Positions 18,901-25,358 are shown, counted from the first letter of the stretch. The stretch: 57,053 nt of DNA from CAMCHP01 sp036835325 (GCA_036835325.1 DAITMF010000017.1:1-57053); one strand, 5' to 3'. The notes: a model not told the origin generated them from the sequence alone. Numbers and translations: made by a program.

Positions 18901-19381
18901 ATTCCCACAAGGTCAAACGACCTTGGGTGGTAACCCAACCACTGAAGATGGCAACTTGATTGTATGGATGCCATCTGACTTCCTCATCACCGATGACGAA
19001 GCGAACCCTGAAACGACACCGCTTGCGGTTGACACCGATTTCTTCCTCGAAGTGATTGATGCCAACGGTTGTGTGGGGCGCGATACCGTTACAGTTTCCA
19101 TCATCCCGGAAGTGAACCCACCAAGCGGCTTCACACCGAATGGCGATGGCATAAATGACTTCTGGATCATCGACAATGCCGAGCTCTACCCAAGCATAGT
19201 GGTTGAGATTTACAACCGCTGGGGTGAGCTGCTCTTCAGAACCGAAGAAGGCTACCAAACACCTTGGGACGGAACCTACAACGGCGGCCAACTGCCTGTT
19301 GGTACCTACTACTTCGTGATTCAAATCAATGAACCGCTTTACGAGGCCACCATCAATGGTCCGATCACCATACTTCGCTAA
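9989..19381 (+). CDS. Giant SprB-repeat surface adhesin with T9SS type B sorting domain
   Basis: 3130 aa. A signal peptide of about 28 residues (ending TWAQ) is followed by 36 SprB-type repeats of about 70-80 residues. Each runs Cys-x-Gly, then GG-x-x-PY, W(T/S)GPNGF, (L)-x-AG-x-Y, and D-x-x-GC. Nearly every repeat has one Cys near its start and one near its end, so intra-repeat disulfides are plausible. Two Ig-like segments (about 2870-3040) lead to a type B sorting domain: FTPNGDGINDFW, IYNRWGELLF, PWDGTYNG, YYFVIQI. Repeats 19-33 form a three-copy higher-order repeat. The start is GTG, with TTG as the next codon. SprB proteins are cell-surface gliding adhesins; gliding is not proven here. 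A PorP/SprF gene follows after 3 bp. Confidence 0.93.
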   Translation: MLKAIKLFIAIAVFTAVQLAVNTDTWAQVTCGNGAGQTPFTITASVTTNYNGQSISCNGANDGAATVSVVGGVGPFSYQWVGGQQSSFTQNYTNLGAGTYTIIVTDLGQGVTCVDNVQLTEPAQLAVLFFIETPPSCAGSCDGTATPIVIGGVGPYNYAWSNGETGLTAMNLCEGLTELVVTDANNCVLVLQYEAELNETQANLTTVDVLCSGDATGEASVTPVGGNGGPYTILWSTGAGGNTIVGLAAGLYSVDVTDVSGCTITENFEIFETAVLDAFIDDTTDLQCENVADGSITASANGGTPPYTFSWTGPNGYTGNGETITDLDAGSYTLVVTDLNGCEATIIAELTAPAAIVIASNVIDASCNGASDGAIGLVVTGGNGGYMYSWTGPNGFTANSQNITNVAAGSYTVEVTDLLGCAETAVIEVDEPLVVDLDAAVVDVLCNGDATGSIQVTPLGGTPPYAYAWTSPNGFTGNTALISNLAAGNYALTLTDDNDCTVEVAYDVLEPSAITIDAVVDDISCNGATDGTITVTVSGGAEPYTLAWTGPHGASNDPVINNVGAGTYILTVTDDNGCEEQLTVNVDEPQAIVILPITTEPSCGGLDDGAIALTLSGGTAPYTVALTGPNGFTANTEDITGLFAGTYSATVTDFNGCEAFLDVEVTEPVPVAADATIVDILCNGGTTGSIAILPSGGTPNYTFAWTGPNGFTANGNPLINAGAGSYTLTLTDANGCELVESYGILQPDAIDVTIDLVPITCNGADDATLTAIVSGGVAPYTYAWTGPSGASTDPVVNNAAPGTWNLTVIDANLCQVLSTIEVDEPTPVVLTPALTEPDCGGNATGAIDLAVSGGVEPYTVAWTGPNGFTSAQFILNNLLAGTYDAEVIDFTGCVTTASYTLNENDPLVIDGSSSDISCNGAGDGSITLNITGGALPYIIAWTGQNGFTSTAQNLSNLEAGSYDVTVTDANDCFSMLGFTIAEPAEFSVTVDAIDPECFGDANGSITLNITGGIAPLNILWNTGDTDAVLNGLTAGTYSAVVTDDSGCTLNTGNVVLNENPVLQLQAVAGDLACAGETTGSVSLNITGGLEPYTIAWTGPNGFTSDQAVLANLEAGSYSVAVTDAANCTVNLDIEVETPNPIALNADVSDVVCGGFPTGAIDLTVTGGTAPYTYLWSGPGFQQTTQDVNNLISGNYSVVVEDAAGCVAMLNVVVNQNPPLDANVTAFDSECNLNTGEASAIAFGGVGMLTLTWFQGAVEIGTGATITDLAAGSYTFVVVDELGCDFVFPFNISDSGAADISATTADILCNGDLTGAVDLTATGGTGNLTYAWSGPDNFTSDSEDITELTAGTYTVTVTDELGCEGLLSVNLTEPELLEAAIALDEVSCAGVNDGSITVLITGGTQPYDILWSGPNGFTATTESLPAVGPGTYTLDVIDNNGCTLSETVNVLQVEGFDLDIALTNIDCNGDDTGAITVDVLTGTGPFTTFWSGPNGYVNNFQNIGDLFAGDYTLTLTDATGCSVDTTVTITQNTTIALGVNAIEPSCDQNDGALQVVISGGAGGYSIFWYDLSNGNALVGTTAVLSNIGSGNYFVEVFDALGCTESSSVVLSDNVGDIAAVVNDVTCPQAADGSIEITVTGGTEPYTYAWTGPNGFASADPNIENLAAGTYTVEVNDADGCVLFGAYIIDEALPFAINLDATEILCNGDANGTLSATAGGGTAPYTYAWTGPNGFTSDQNAIADLAPGTYTVTITDFVGCESVATSELVEPSILGLVINLTDVNCNATDDGSIQAVLSGGTAPYTYAWSGPNGFAFDQANLANLSAGTYTLNATDANGCGITSEATITQLSIIDLDFIVTNIDCNGDVTGAIDVVINSGIAPYTTAWTSDNGFVSNDLSIANLFAGEYTLTISDATGCETVVSANVTESDLLAIGVNQTEPSCNANDGELEVVITGGTGNYSIIWYDLSNGNAVVGNDPVLSNIGSGNYFVEVFDALGCTESTSVVLSDNVGDLSANITDVNCAGANDGAIALTVTGATAPFTFAWSGVDGYASADQNPMGLAAGEYTVEVTDADGCTLFGVYTVNEGSTVNLDIAITDISCGGANDGALATTASNGTAPYTIAWSGPDGFSSDQNTINGLAAGTYSVTVTDANGCEATLEVEIIEPTAIAIVLDGTDISCTANDDGAIDATVSGGTEPYTIVWSGPDGFSSDQTQLAGLVAGTYEITVTDDAGCILSQEITIDQIEGIDVNITVTDVNCGGDDTGAIDLEILSDEAPYTTAWTGPNGFVNNFEDLSNLFAGDYTVTVTDSEGCSSETTVTVSENEPIALGINATEPACNTADGALEVVITGGSGNYFITWLDLTNGNVVIGNNPVVSNIPSGSYFVEVVDDLGCVASTSVPLSDDAGNIEPTISGVSCNGANDGSISVVIVGGTEPYTYAWTGPDGFTSDQADVSGLVPGEYSLAVEDALGCALFGVYEITQPDALSVTADATDIQCFGEANGTLTANPIGGTPDYSYAWTGPDGFASDQAQLADLAAGCYDLTVTDANGCEATMQQCIAEPSLLEAEAISTGIVCAGDATGSIEVLPTGGTGNYTFEWSGPDGFTSTDQDLFDLFAGTYILTLADEGACAVEIEVEVTENPVVDASVTTTEPQCAGGNNGSLEITPSGGIAPYTINWFDADGEYLGNEFLLENLTAGTYTYTVTDAFSCQIEGEASLNEALALQIEGQVNQPSCAGISNGQIIATVTGGTEPYTYQWSGPNGYTADAAAIADLEPGNYQLTVTDANGCEGEAEFTLDEPADLVLTLDEVVDSPCLSDSDGAISISVSGGSEPYSFAWSGPDGFTSGDEDLSDLFAGSYALTVTDAGGCSAELSEVTVDFLGDVMLSPSADEVLCFGEELLLEATNSGATDSFWSDDDGNEVAEGDTYAPILEPGSYTFIYTASDGGCVRTDTVEVTVNGLPSAEAGANQLVFPQGQTTLGGNPTTEDGNLIVWMPSDFLITDDEANPETTPLAVDTDFFLEVIDANGCVGRDTVTVSIIPEVNPPSGFTPNGDGINDFWIIDNAELYPSIVVEIYNRWGELLFRTEEGYQTPWDGTYNGGQLPVGTYYFVIQINEPLYEATINGPITILR
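14384..17947 (+). repeat. Higher-order repeat: 3 x 1188 bp (five SprB units each)
   Basis: The Cys codons that open repeats 19, 24, 29 and 34 lie at 14384, 15572, 16760 and 17948, exactly 1188 bp (396 codons) apart. The distinctive Trp codon of the W-x-DL-x-NGN repeat occurs at 14687, 15875 and 17063, again 1188 bp apart. Each block contains, in order, an N-x-DC-x-GD repeat, the W-x-DL-x-NGN repeat ending in LSD, a repeat ending GC-x-LFG-x-Y, and two standard repeats. Confidence 0.9.
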
Positions 19382-19384
19382 GCC

Positions 19385-20281
19385 ATGAAAATGATCAAAG
19401 CACTTCTTTTCGTTGCCGGATTGGCCCTCACCTACGGGATGAGCGCCCAGCAACTGCCGCTTTTCAGCCTGTACCAGGAAAACCTCTACATGCTGAACCC
19501 CGCCTTCGGTGGCATGAACCCCTGGTTCGATGTCAAGGGTGTGAACCGCAGCCAGTGGACCGGCCTTACCGACGCGCCGCGCACCTTCGGTCTGTCGTTG
19601 AACGGCCCATTGCGCAACCGCAGCATCGGCGTGGGCGGACACCTTTTCACCGATAACGTTGGACCAACACGTCGCACAGGCATTCAACTCAGTGGCACCT
19701 ACCACTTCAAGCTCACTGAAACCATTAAACTCGGTTTGGGCTTGTCAGCCGGGGCCTTGCAGTTTGCCATCGACGGCTCCCGAATTCGTTTGGGAGTTGA
19801 TGGTGACCCGGCACTGCTCAATGCCTTGCAGTCACAAACCGTGTTTGATGCATCGTTTGGCGCCTTGGTATACAGCGACGATTGGTACGTGGGTTTTGCG
19901 CTTCCGCAATTGCTGCAAAACCAGCTGAACCTGTACGAATCGGTTGAGCAGGCCACAAACCGTATTGAAGACCACTACTTCGCAATGGCCGGCTACCGCT
20001 GGCGCGTAAGCGATGACTGGATGATTGAACCTTCTGCTATGGTGCGTTTCGTGCAGCCGGCGCCACTTTCGTTTGATGTTTCGGCCCGTGGCTGGTACCG
20101 CGAAATGGTGTACGCAGGGGTATCGTACAGGCACAACGACGCCATTGTGGCCATGGCCGGCTACCAATGGAACAACAGCCTGTCAATTGGCTATGCCTAT
20201 GACATGACGATGAGCGGCCTCCGCCATCACTCAACCGGAACACACGAGATTGTACTTGGGTTCCGCTTCAACCAAGATTAA
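19385..20281 (+). CDS. PorP/SprF family type IX secretion membrane protein (second copy)
   Basis: 298 aa outer-membrane beta-barrel protein. The signal peptide ends near residue 21 (GMSAQQ), followed by the family N-terminus QLPLFSLYQENLYMLNPAFG and about a dozen amphipathic strands; the C-terminus ends THEIVLGFRFNQD. It starts 3 bp after the giant adhesin stop and is almost certainly co-transcribed with it, matching the known sprB-sprF order. It is clearly a paralogue of the protein at 8986, sharing the start motif, WMGV/WTGL, the central GLG-x-x-x and the THEVVLGF ending, but it is well diverged. Confidence 0.92.
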   Translation: MKMIKALLFVAGLALTYGMSAQQLPLFSLYQENLYMLNPAFGGMNPWFDVKGVNRSQWTGLTDAPRTFGLSLNGPLRNRSIGVGGHLFTDNVGPTRRTGIQLSGTYHFKLTETIKLGLGLSAGALQFAIDGSRIRLGVDGDPALLNALQSQTVFDASFGALVYSDDWYVGFALPQLLQNQLNLYESVEQATNRIEDHYFAMAGYRWRVSDDWMIEPSAMVRFVQPAPLSFDVSARGWYREMVYAGVSYRHNDAIVAMAGYQWNNSLSIGYAYDMTMSGLRHHSTGTHEIVLGFRFNQD

Positions 20282-20332
20282 CGCGTTTCCGGCAACGGCA
20301 ATTCCCGAGGCCGAGTCGGAGCATCCTCAACG

Positions 20333-21379
20333 TTACTTCATCATGGATACCACCGCCCGGGCGTATGTCCCGGGCGTGATGGTTTGTGCCAGTTGGTGCG
20401 AATGTTCTCCCATGGTCTGCAAACGCGTGCGGTCAAGCGATATAAGCTTTAGGAGGCCATCGCGCAATGCCGAAGGGTCGCCCGCAGGCACCACGTAGCC
20501 ATTGCGACCATCCTCCAGAAAAGCAGTCCGCGCACCCACCTTATCGGTCAAAACCATCGCATAACCGGCAGTCGCGAATTCATGCACAACCACGCCCCAC
20601 GGCTCAAAAAGTGAGGGCAAGACAAAGATTTCACCATCTGTAATCAACTCCCTAAGATCGGCTGGCTGCACAAAACCGTGGTGGATGATTTTTGGATGGA
20701 GGACGCGCCGGTCGAAATCACTGCCTGTACCAATGCAGTGCAACTCCCATTCATTGCCGGGCATTTCAAGGAGGGGAAGGATGGCCTCCCACAACGTGTC
20801 AAGTCCTTTCTGTGGAATGTACCTCCCGGCGTACCAAATCTTTCGAACCTCGGTGCCGAATTTTCGCCGTTTGTAGACTTCGGTGAACAAGGGAAGGTCG
20901 CAGGCGTACACTCCTGTGACGATTTGATGAGGTTTGAAGCCCATTTTTTGGGCAAAACGAACCTGTTCTTCGCCCGGTACGAACGCGTAATCGAACTGCG
21001 TTTTGAAAAAAAGCCGATTGCGCACCGCAACCGCAAGGTCTTTCAGCGATCCGAGCCATTGCTTGTCAAACGCCAGCGCACACGGTATGTGCTTTGACCG
21101 TTGAACGACTTTAAGATAGTCGGCGTCAATCCAGCCGCCACAAACAATGACGTCATATCCGTGCTCCTCAACAAGGGCGAGAATTCGGTCAGCCGGGTAG
21201 TCGCTGCGACGAAGTATGCGCACTCCGGGTGAGTCGTCGAACGCGAAGGGCGCTTCTGAATTGACCGGGTAGGCCACAATGTCAACCGCGGTGTCGCAGT
21301 GTTCGGCGAGGTGGCGCAGGCTGGTCATGACGTAGCCAGCCAGTTCGCGGTAGAGAATGAGTACACGTCGCCCTTGCAT
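20333..21379 (-). CDS. Glycosyltransferase family 4 protein
   Basis: GT-B fold glycosyltransferase, 348 aa, transferring a sugar from a nucleotide donor in polysaccharide or glycoprotein assembly. The C-terminal half carries the GT4 markers: KIWYAGRYIPQKGLDTL (donor domain start, about 190-210) and the E-x7-E motif EPWGVVVHE (about 275). The N-terminal half is the acceptor Rossmann domain. Start at ATG 21379 (MQGRRVL); the longer frame starting MPTRLK would cross its own promoter. A -7-like box (CATCTTTG, one mismatch) ends 4 nt before this ATG. It is convergent with the PorP/SprF gene at 19385. Confidence 0.88.
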   Translation of the reverse strand: MQGRRVLILYRELAGYVMTSLRHLAEHCDTAVDIVAYPVNSEAPFAFDDSPGVRILRRSDYPADRILALVEEHGYDVIVCGGWIDADYLKVVQRSKHIPCALAFDKQWLGSLKDLAVAVRNRLFFKTQFDYAFVPGEEQVRFAQKMGFKPHQIVTGVYACDLPLFTEVYKRRKFGTEVRKIWYAGRYIPQKGLDTLWEAILPLLEMPGNEWELHCIGTGSDFDRRVLHPKIIHHGFVQPADLRELITDGEIFVLPSLFEPWGVVVHEFATAGYAMVLTDKVGARTAFLEDGRNGYVVPAGDPSALRDGLLKLISLDRTRLQTMGEHSHQLAQTITPGTYARAVVSMMK

Positions 21380-21383
21380 GGCA

Positions 21384-21391
21384 CAAAGATG
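21384..21391 (-). promoter_or_regulatory. -7-like box of the glycosyltransferase gene
   Basis: The minus strand reads CATCTTTG, one mismatch from TAnnTTTG. 4 nt (TGCC) separate it from the ATG, predicting a leaderless transcript. Confidence 0.5.
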
Positions 21392-21447
21392 AACTTTTTG
21401 CCGTTTTAACCTTGTTGGCATGCGCGTGAATTGACGTTGAAAAGCTG

Positions 21448-21455
21448 TATTTTTG
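21448..21455 (+). promoter_or_regulatory. -7 box of the small lipoprotein gene
   Basis: TATTTTTG is a perfect TAnnTTTG match, only 5 nt before ATG 21461. Confidence 0.65.
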
Positions 21456-21460
21456 TTTCA

Positions 21461-21655
21461 ATGCGATTCACACACGTAGTTTTTTCGGGCCGCTTGGCCA
21501 TCCGTTTGGGGTCACTCTTCATGGCGGTTGTTTTGCTGGCATCGTGCGCTTCACAGCGCAGTCCGTACCGTAAGAAGCGCAATTGCGACTGTCCGACGTG
21601 GAGCCAAATCGAGTTGGTTGAGCACCCACGCCATCCTCATCCATCCAAAAAGTGA
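21461..21655 (+). CDS. Small lipoprotein of unknown function
   Basis: 64 aa. A basic N-terminus and hydrophobic helix lead to the lipobox LLASC, so it is probably lipidated at about Cys28. The mature part is about 35 residues, begins ASQRSPYRKKRNCDCP and is very basic. The last codons (HPRHPHPSKK) are encoded by dispersed-element copy 3. Start at ATG 21461, directly after a perfect -7 box; an in-frame upstream start would place the promoter inside the gene. The stop overlaps the GTG of the SprT-like gene. I do not recognise a family. Short lipoproteins of this form are common in Flavobacteriales. Confidence 0.7.
   Translation: MRFTHVVFSGRLAIRLGSLFMAVVLLASCASQRSPYRKKRNCDCPTWSQIELVEHPRHPHPSKK
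21631..21651 (-). repeat. Dispersed T-run/GGATGGATG element, copy 3
   Basis: On the minus strand: five T, GGATGGATGA, then GGATGG. It forms the 3' end of the small lipoprotein gene, read there as His-Pro-rich codons. Confidence 0.55.
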
Positions 21656-22260
21656 ACCCATCTGAACGGTTTAGGCACCGACTAGCACGCGTTGTGCCGG
21701 AGGGAGCGCTTGACTATTGCATTCAGCAGTTTGAGGCAACGCCGGTATCGATTACCGTGACGCGGAGCCGCAAGTCAAAGTGGGGCGACTACCGCATTCA
21801 TCCGCATCAAGCCCCCGCCATCAGTGTCAATGGCGATTTGCCCCCGGCATTTTTTTTGATGACCCTCTTGCATGAACTGGCCCATCACCGTGTGCACCTT
21901 GCCTACGGGTTGCGTCGCGTTCAGCCGCATGGCGCAGAGTGGAAAACCGCATTTGCAACACTTATGCAGCCCTTGTTGACTGACAACCGTGCCTTTCCGG
22001 CTGAGATGCTGCCCTTGCTCCGGCGCCACATGCGCAGTCCGAAAGCCAATGCCACCGCTGATCAGGCCCTGTACCGCTTGTATTTGGACATGGTGAATGA
22101 CAGTGCGTTGCTGCTTGAGCAATTGGTAACCGGAACGGTTTTTACCTTTCGGCAACGAAGGTTTATGGTCAAAGACCGCGTGCGGAAACGCATTGTGTGC
22201 GAATGTGTTGCCACGCGCCGAAACTACCTTTTTCAGCCCCTTACACCGGTACAGATTTAA
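21652..22260 (+). CDS. SprT-like metalloprotease domain protein
   Basis: 202 aa. Residues 74-78 form the zinc-binding HELAH motif of the SprT-like (SPRTN/Spartan-related) family, after a beta strand carrying the WGDYR element. A conserved His-Gly near residue 93 (QPHGAEW) is the likely further ligand region. The C-terminal part lacks the four-Cys zinc ribbon of classical SprT but has a basic strand region (VKDRVRKRIVCECVATRR). GTG start at 21652, overlapping the lipoprotein stop by 3 bp; no other start gives the whole domain. Proteolysis of DNA-bound proteins is known for eukaryotic relatives, but the role in bacteria is unclear. Confidence 0.82.
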   Translation: MNPSERFRHRLARVVPEGALDYCIQQFEATPVSITVTRSRKSKWGDYRIHPHQAPAISVNGDLPPAFFLMTLLHELAHHRVHLAYGLRRVQPHGAEWKTAFATLMQPLLTDNRAFPAEMLPLLRRHMRSPKANATADQALYRLYLDMVNDSALLLEQLVTGTVFTFRQRRFMVKDRVRKRIVCECVATRRNYLFQPLTPVQI

Positions 22261-22283
22261 CAACTTTGGCCTCGAAAAAGCCG

Positions 22284-22291
22284 TACTTTTG
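22284..22291 (+). promoter_or_regulatory. -7 box of the aminotransferase-manC operon
   Basis: TACTTTTG is a perfect TAnnTTTG match, 18 nt before ATG 22310, in the 49-bp gap after the SprT-like gene. Confidence 0.65.
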
Positions 22292-22309
22292 CACTGCAAA
22301 TTGGTACCT

Positions 22310-23566
22310 ATGATGCGCGTTTCCAAGATGGCAGGCAGCCTTGTTGGCTCTGAAATCATCAAACTCGCCGGCGAAATCAAGCAACGCATTGCTGCCGGAC
22401 AAGAGATTCACAACTTCACCATTGGTGATTTTGATCCCTCTGTGTTTCCAATTCCCGAAGAGTTGGAAGAGGCCATCGTTGATGCCTACCGCGCTAAGCA
22501 CACCAACTACCCACCCGCCGACGGCATTCAAGGGCTGCGCAATGTGCTGTCGAATTTTATTCGCGATTACCAAGGCATCGACTATGCGCCTTCTGATTTT
22601 CTCATTGCGGGAGGCGCTCGTCCGCTCATCCACGCCATTTACCAAACCTTGGTCGATCCGGGTGAGAAGGTGCTGTTTCCCGTTCCTTCATGGAACAACA
22701 ACCACTACACCCACCTCGCTCATGCCGAGGCGGTGATGCTTGAAACCACGCCTGAGTCGAACTTTATGCCCACCGCCGAGCAGCTTCGTCCGCTCATTGG
22801 CGATGTGCGCATGGTGGCGCTGTGTTCTCCACTGAACCCCACGGGCACCGTGTTCGAAGAAGGTCAGCTCAAAGCCATTTGCGAACTCGTGTTGGCTGAG
22901 AATGCCCGCCGTGGGCCCGAAAACCCGCTGTACGTGCTCTATGACCAAATCTACTGGACCCTCTGCTACGGCGATGCCAAGCACGTAGACCCGGTGAGCC
23001 TTTACCCCGAAATGCGTCCGTACACCGTGTATGTTGACGGCCTCTCAAAAGCCTTCGCGGCAACCGGAGTGCGGGTTGGTTGGTCATTCGGCCCTCCTGC
23101 AATCATCAACCGAATGAAGGCCATTCTCGGCCACATCGGAGCCTGGGCCCCAAAGGCCGAACAAATTGGCTCTGAGACCTTTCTGCTCGATAGCTCTGCC
23201 GTTGACAATTACCTGAACTGGATTCGCGAAGAACTGTCAGCCCGATTGACCTGCGTTTACGAAGGTGTTACTGAACTCAAAAACGAAGGGCACCCCGTTG
23301 ACGCCATTCCGCCGCAAGGAGCGCTCTATCTCACCGTGAAGGTGGCGTTGAAAGGCCGCCAAACGCCTGATGGCACTACCATTCGCGATGCCCGCGATAC
23401 AGCAGCCTACTTGCTCGAAACCGGCGGCATTGCCATGGTACCGTTTTTTGCCTTCGGTTCTGACGATACAAGTGACTGGTTCCGCTTGTCGGTAGGCACC
23501 GCCACCATGGAAGGCATTGAAGATGCACTGAGCAAATTGCGGTCGTGCCTCGAAGCACTGAAGTGA
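22310..23566 (+). CDS. PLP-dependent aminotransferase, class I/II
   Basis: 418 aa, fold type I aminotransferase. Typical features: the YPPADGIQGLR substrate/dimer region (about 65-75), CSPLNPTGTV (Asn of the PLP ring contact), YDQIYW, and DGLSKAFAATGVRVGW with the Schiff-base Lys at residue 247. The C-terminus closes with the FRLSVGTA strand, with the usual Arg for the alpha-carboxylate. This resembles aspartate or aromatic aminotransferases, but the amino acid preference is not certain. ATG 22310 (MMRVSKMAG) lies just downstream of a perfect -7 box. The frame is open to 22193, which would place the promoter inside the gene. The stop overlaps manC by 1 bp. Confidence 0.9.
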   Translation: MMRVSKMAGSLVGSEIIKLAGEIKQRIAAGQEIHNFTIGDFDPSVFPIPEELEEAIVDAYRAKHTNYPPADGIQGLRNVLSNFIRDYQGIDYAPSDFLIAGGARPLIHAIYQTLVDPGEKVLFPVPSWNNNHYTHLAHAEAVMLETTPESNFMPTAEQLRPLIGDVRMVALCSPLNPTGTVFEEGQLKAICELVLAENARRGPENPLYVLYDQIYWTLCYGDAKHVDPVSLYPEMRPYTVYVDGLSKAFAATGVRVGWSFGPPAIINRMKAILGHIGAWAPKAEQIGSETFLLDSSAVDNYLNWIREELSARLTCVYEGVTELKNEGHPVDAIPPQGALYLTVKVALKGRQTPDGTTIRDARDTAAYLLETGGIAMVPFFAFGSDDTSDWFRLSVGTATMEGIEDALSKLRSCLEALK

Positions 23567-24663
23567 TGAGCAGTGTTAATCAGAACAATTACGCAGTCAT
23601 TATGGCCGGCGGCATTGGCAGCCGTTTTTGGCCAATGAGCCGTACCGATAACCCAAAGCAGTTTCACGACATTCTTGGGGTCGGCCGCACGCTCATTCAA
23701 ATGACCTACGACCGGTTGCGGCTGTTGGTTCCTGCTGAGAACATCTTTGTGGTGACCAATAAGCAGTACCGTGAACGCGTGCTGCAGCAGCTCGGTGACT
23801 TGAGCGGTGTTCAGGTGTTGTGCGAGCCGTTTATGCGCAATACAGCACCGTGCATCGCGTATGCCAACTTTGTTATCCAAAAGCGCAACCCCAATGCCCG
23901 CATCATTGTTGCGCCCGCTGACCATTTGATCACGAACGAAGCGCTGTTCACCGAAACGGTTGAGTTGGCCATTGAAGAAACCGCTTCGACCGCCAACCTC
24001 GTAACCCTCGGCATTGAGCCTTCGCGGCCCGATACCGGTTACGGCTACATTCAGTTCGAAGACGACAGCGCAACGGCCGATGACCGCATCAAAACCGTGC
24101 GCACCTTCACCGAAAAACCCAATCATGAATTGGCAGTGCAGTTCATCGATTCGGGCGATTTTCTCTGGAATTCAGGCATCTTTATTTGGAGTTTGACCAA
24201 CATACAGGCTGCATTCGAGAAGCACCTGAACGAGATGTACCAGCTTTTCACAGCGCAAGCAGAGGCGTTCGGAACCGCTAACGAAGAGCAGGCCATTGCA
24301 GCAATCTACGCTGAGTGCGATAACATCAGCATCGACTACGGCGTGATGGAAAAAGCACGCAACGTCAAGGTCGTTAAAAGCAGCTTTGGTTGGAGCGACC
24401 TCGGCACCTGGGGCTCCCTCTACACCTTGCTCGATAAAGACGCCAAGGGCAATGCCCGGGTGGGCAAACTGGTGCGAACCCATGAATCGTCGAACAACAT
24501 TGTGTACGCTCCCGGCGACCGCCTCGTGGTGGTTCAAGGCCTTGAAGGGTACATTGTTGTTGACACGCCTGACGCCCTCCTCATTTGCCGCAAAGACGAT
24601 GAGCAAAAGATCAAGGCCATCGTGAACGAGCTGAAGATCAGCAAAGAAGACCGTTTTGTCTGA
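23566..24663 (+). CDS. manC: Mannose-1-phosphate guanylyltransferase
   Basis: 365 aa nucleotidyltransferase making GDP-mannose from mannose-1-phosphate and GTP, supplying mannose and fucose-type sugars for surface polysaccharide or glycoprotein. The N-terminal signature AGGIGSRFWPMSR with NPKQF (residues 14-32) is diagnostic of GMP pyrophosphorylases. Further motifs are APADH near 125, the TGYGYIQ sugar-binding segment, FLWNSGIFIW, and IDYGVMEK. It lacks the C-terminal isomerase domain of bifunctional AlgA-type enzymes. ATGA overlap with the aminotransferase. It lies 2 kb from the glycosyltransferase, which may use its product. Confidence 0.93.
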   Translation: MSSVNQNNYAVIMAGGIGSRFWPMSRTDNPKQFHDILGVGRTLIQMTYDRLRLLVPAENIFVVTNKQYRERVLQQLGDLSGVQVLCEPFMRNTAPCIAYANFVIQKRNPNARIIVAPADHLITNEALFTETVELAIEETASTANLVTLGIEPSRPDTGYGYIQFEDDSATADDRIKTVRTFTEKPNHELAVQFIDSGDFLWNSGIFIWSLTNIQAAFEKHLNEMYQLFTAQAEAFGTANEEQAIAAIYAECDNISIDYGVMEKARNVKVVKSSFGWSDLGTWGSLYTLLDKDAKGNARVGKLVRTHESSNNIVYAPGDRLVVVQGLEGYIVVDTPDALLICRKDDEQKIKAIVNELKISKEDRFV

Positions 24664-24690
24664 CAGGTGTTCGGTGCGGCCGAGAACCGT

Positions 24691-24708
24691 CATCCATCCC
24701 TAAAAAAT
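24691..24708 (-). repeat. Dispersed T-run/GGATGGATG element, copy 4
   Basis: On the minus strand: a TTTTTTAG run, then GGATGGATG, directly preceded by the CCACAAC hairpin. Confidence 0.6.
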
Positions 24709-24766
24709 AGAGCCACAACCGTAAAGTTGTGGGCTTTCAGCATGTTGGAGGTGTTCGCCTTTGGCG

Positions 24767-24774
24767 GATGTTTG
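24767..24774 (+). promoter_or_regulatory. -7-like box of yraN
   Basis: GATGTTTG has one mismatch to TAnnTTTG and is separated by 4 nt (CTGC) from ATG 24779. Confidence 0.4.
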
Positions 24775-24778
24775 CTGC

Positions 24779-25141
24779 ATGACAACAACCCGCGAAACCG
24801 GTGATGAGGGCGAGCGCATTGCATTGGAGCACCTCCGAGGTAAGGGCTACCTCATTTTGGAAACCCAATGGCGTTGGGGCCGAAACGAAATCGACATCAT
24901 AGCCCGCAAAGATGGTCTGGTGTGCTTTGTTGAAGTGAAGTACCGCAAGGGCAACTTCGGTGTTGCGCCATGGCAGGCGGTGAATCGAGCGAAGCAACGC
25001 GCGATTTTGTTTGCGGCCAACGGCTATTTGCGCTACAAAATTGATTTTGATGCTGAAGCCCGGTTCGACATCGTTTCGATTGTTGAGCGCGATGGTCAGG
25101 TAGAGATCGAGCACATTGAGTCGGCCTTTTATGCCATGTGA
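24779..25141 (+). CDS. yraN: YraN/UPF0102 family endonuclease-like protein
   Basis: 120 aa, normal for the family. It has the restriction-endonuclease-like (PD-(D/E)XK) core: an N-terminal helix with GDEGERIA, then WRWGRNEIDI with the acidic residues Glu37 and Asp39, and FVEVKYR with the Glu-x-Lys pair (52-54). A further W-x-AVN-x-AK-x-R helix is typical. The family is widespread and its function unproven; a role in DNA processing has been suggested from the fold. ATG 24779 (MTTTRE) is preferred to TTG 24761, which would run through the likely -7 box. Confidence 0.9.
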   Translation: MTTTRETGDEGERIALEHLRGKGYLILETQWRWGRNEIDIIARKDGLVCFVEVKYRKGNFGVAPWQAVNRAKQRAILFAANGYLRYKIDFDAEARFDIVSIVERDGQVEIEHIESAFYAM

Positions 25142-25324
25142 AGAGTTGGCGTAAGAAATATCCTACAAAAACATGAATTTAAACGGTTGATTGTGAGGTG
25201 TATAGTTCGTCGTTCGACGAGCGGTGACTCAAAGCCTGTAACCCATCAGGATGACAGCCGTTAAACCCCACTGTAAGTTCTCATGTAGAGATTTAGATAG
25301 TTTAATTGTTTTCATTTATTTGCG

Positions 25325-25358
25325 AAAAGGGCGACCCAACGGGGTGGTCCTTTTTTTT
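25325..25358 (+). terminator. Strong intrinsic terminator upstream of abiEi
   Basis: AAAAGG pairs with CCTTTT and ACCC with GGGT (4-nt loop), with one mismatch and one G-U pair between, followed by a run of eight T and then GTTTTT. It insulates the AbiE operon from upstream transcription. Confidence 0.8.

Larger units (their letters stand above)
24664..24778. other. manC-yraN gap with hairpin
   Basis: A 7-bp perfect stem (CCACAAC and GTTGTGG, 24712-24731, 6-nt loop) lies 50 bp after manC. The T-run that would complete a terminator is on the left side (minus-strand reading TATTTTTTAG), immediately before dispersed-element copy 4. As a plus-strand terminator it is weak. Confidence 0.5.

Noticed and set aside
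20354..20376. Perfect 8-bp stem CGCCCGGG/CCCGGGCG considered as a terminator for the PorP/SprF gene
   Set aside because: No T-run on either side, and it lies within the glycosyltransferase coding region; it may aid termination but evidence is weak.
25142..25320. Possible tRNA or tmRNA in the yraN-abiE gap
   Set aside because: No T-loop GTTCRA with matching stems and no CCA end; tmRNA end motifs absent.
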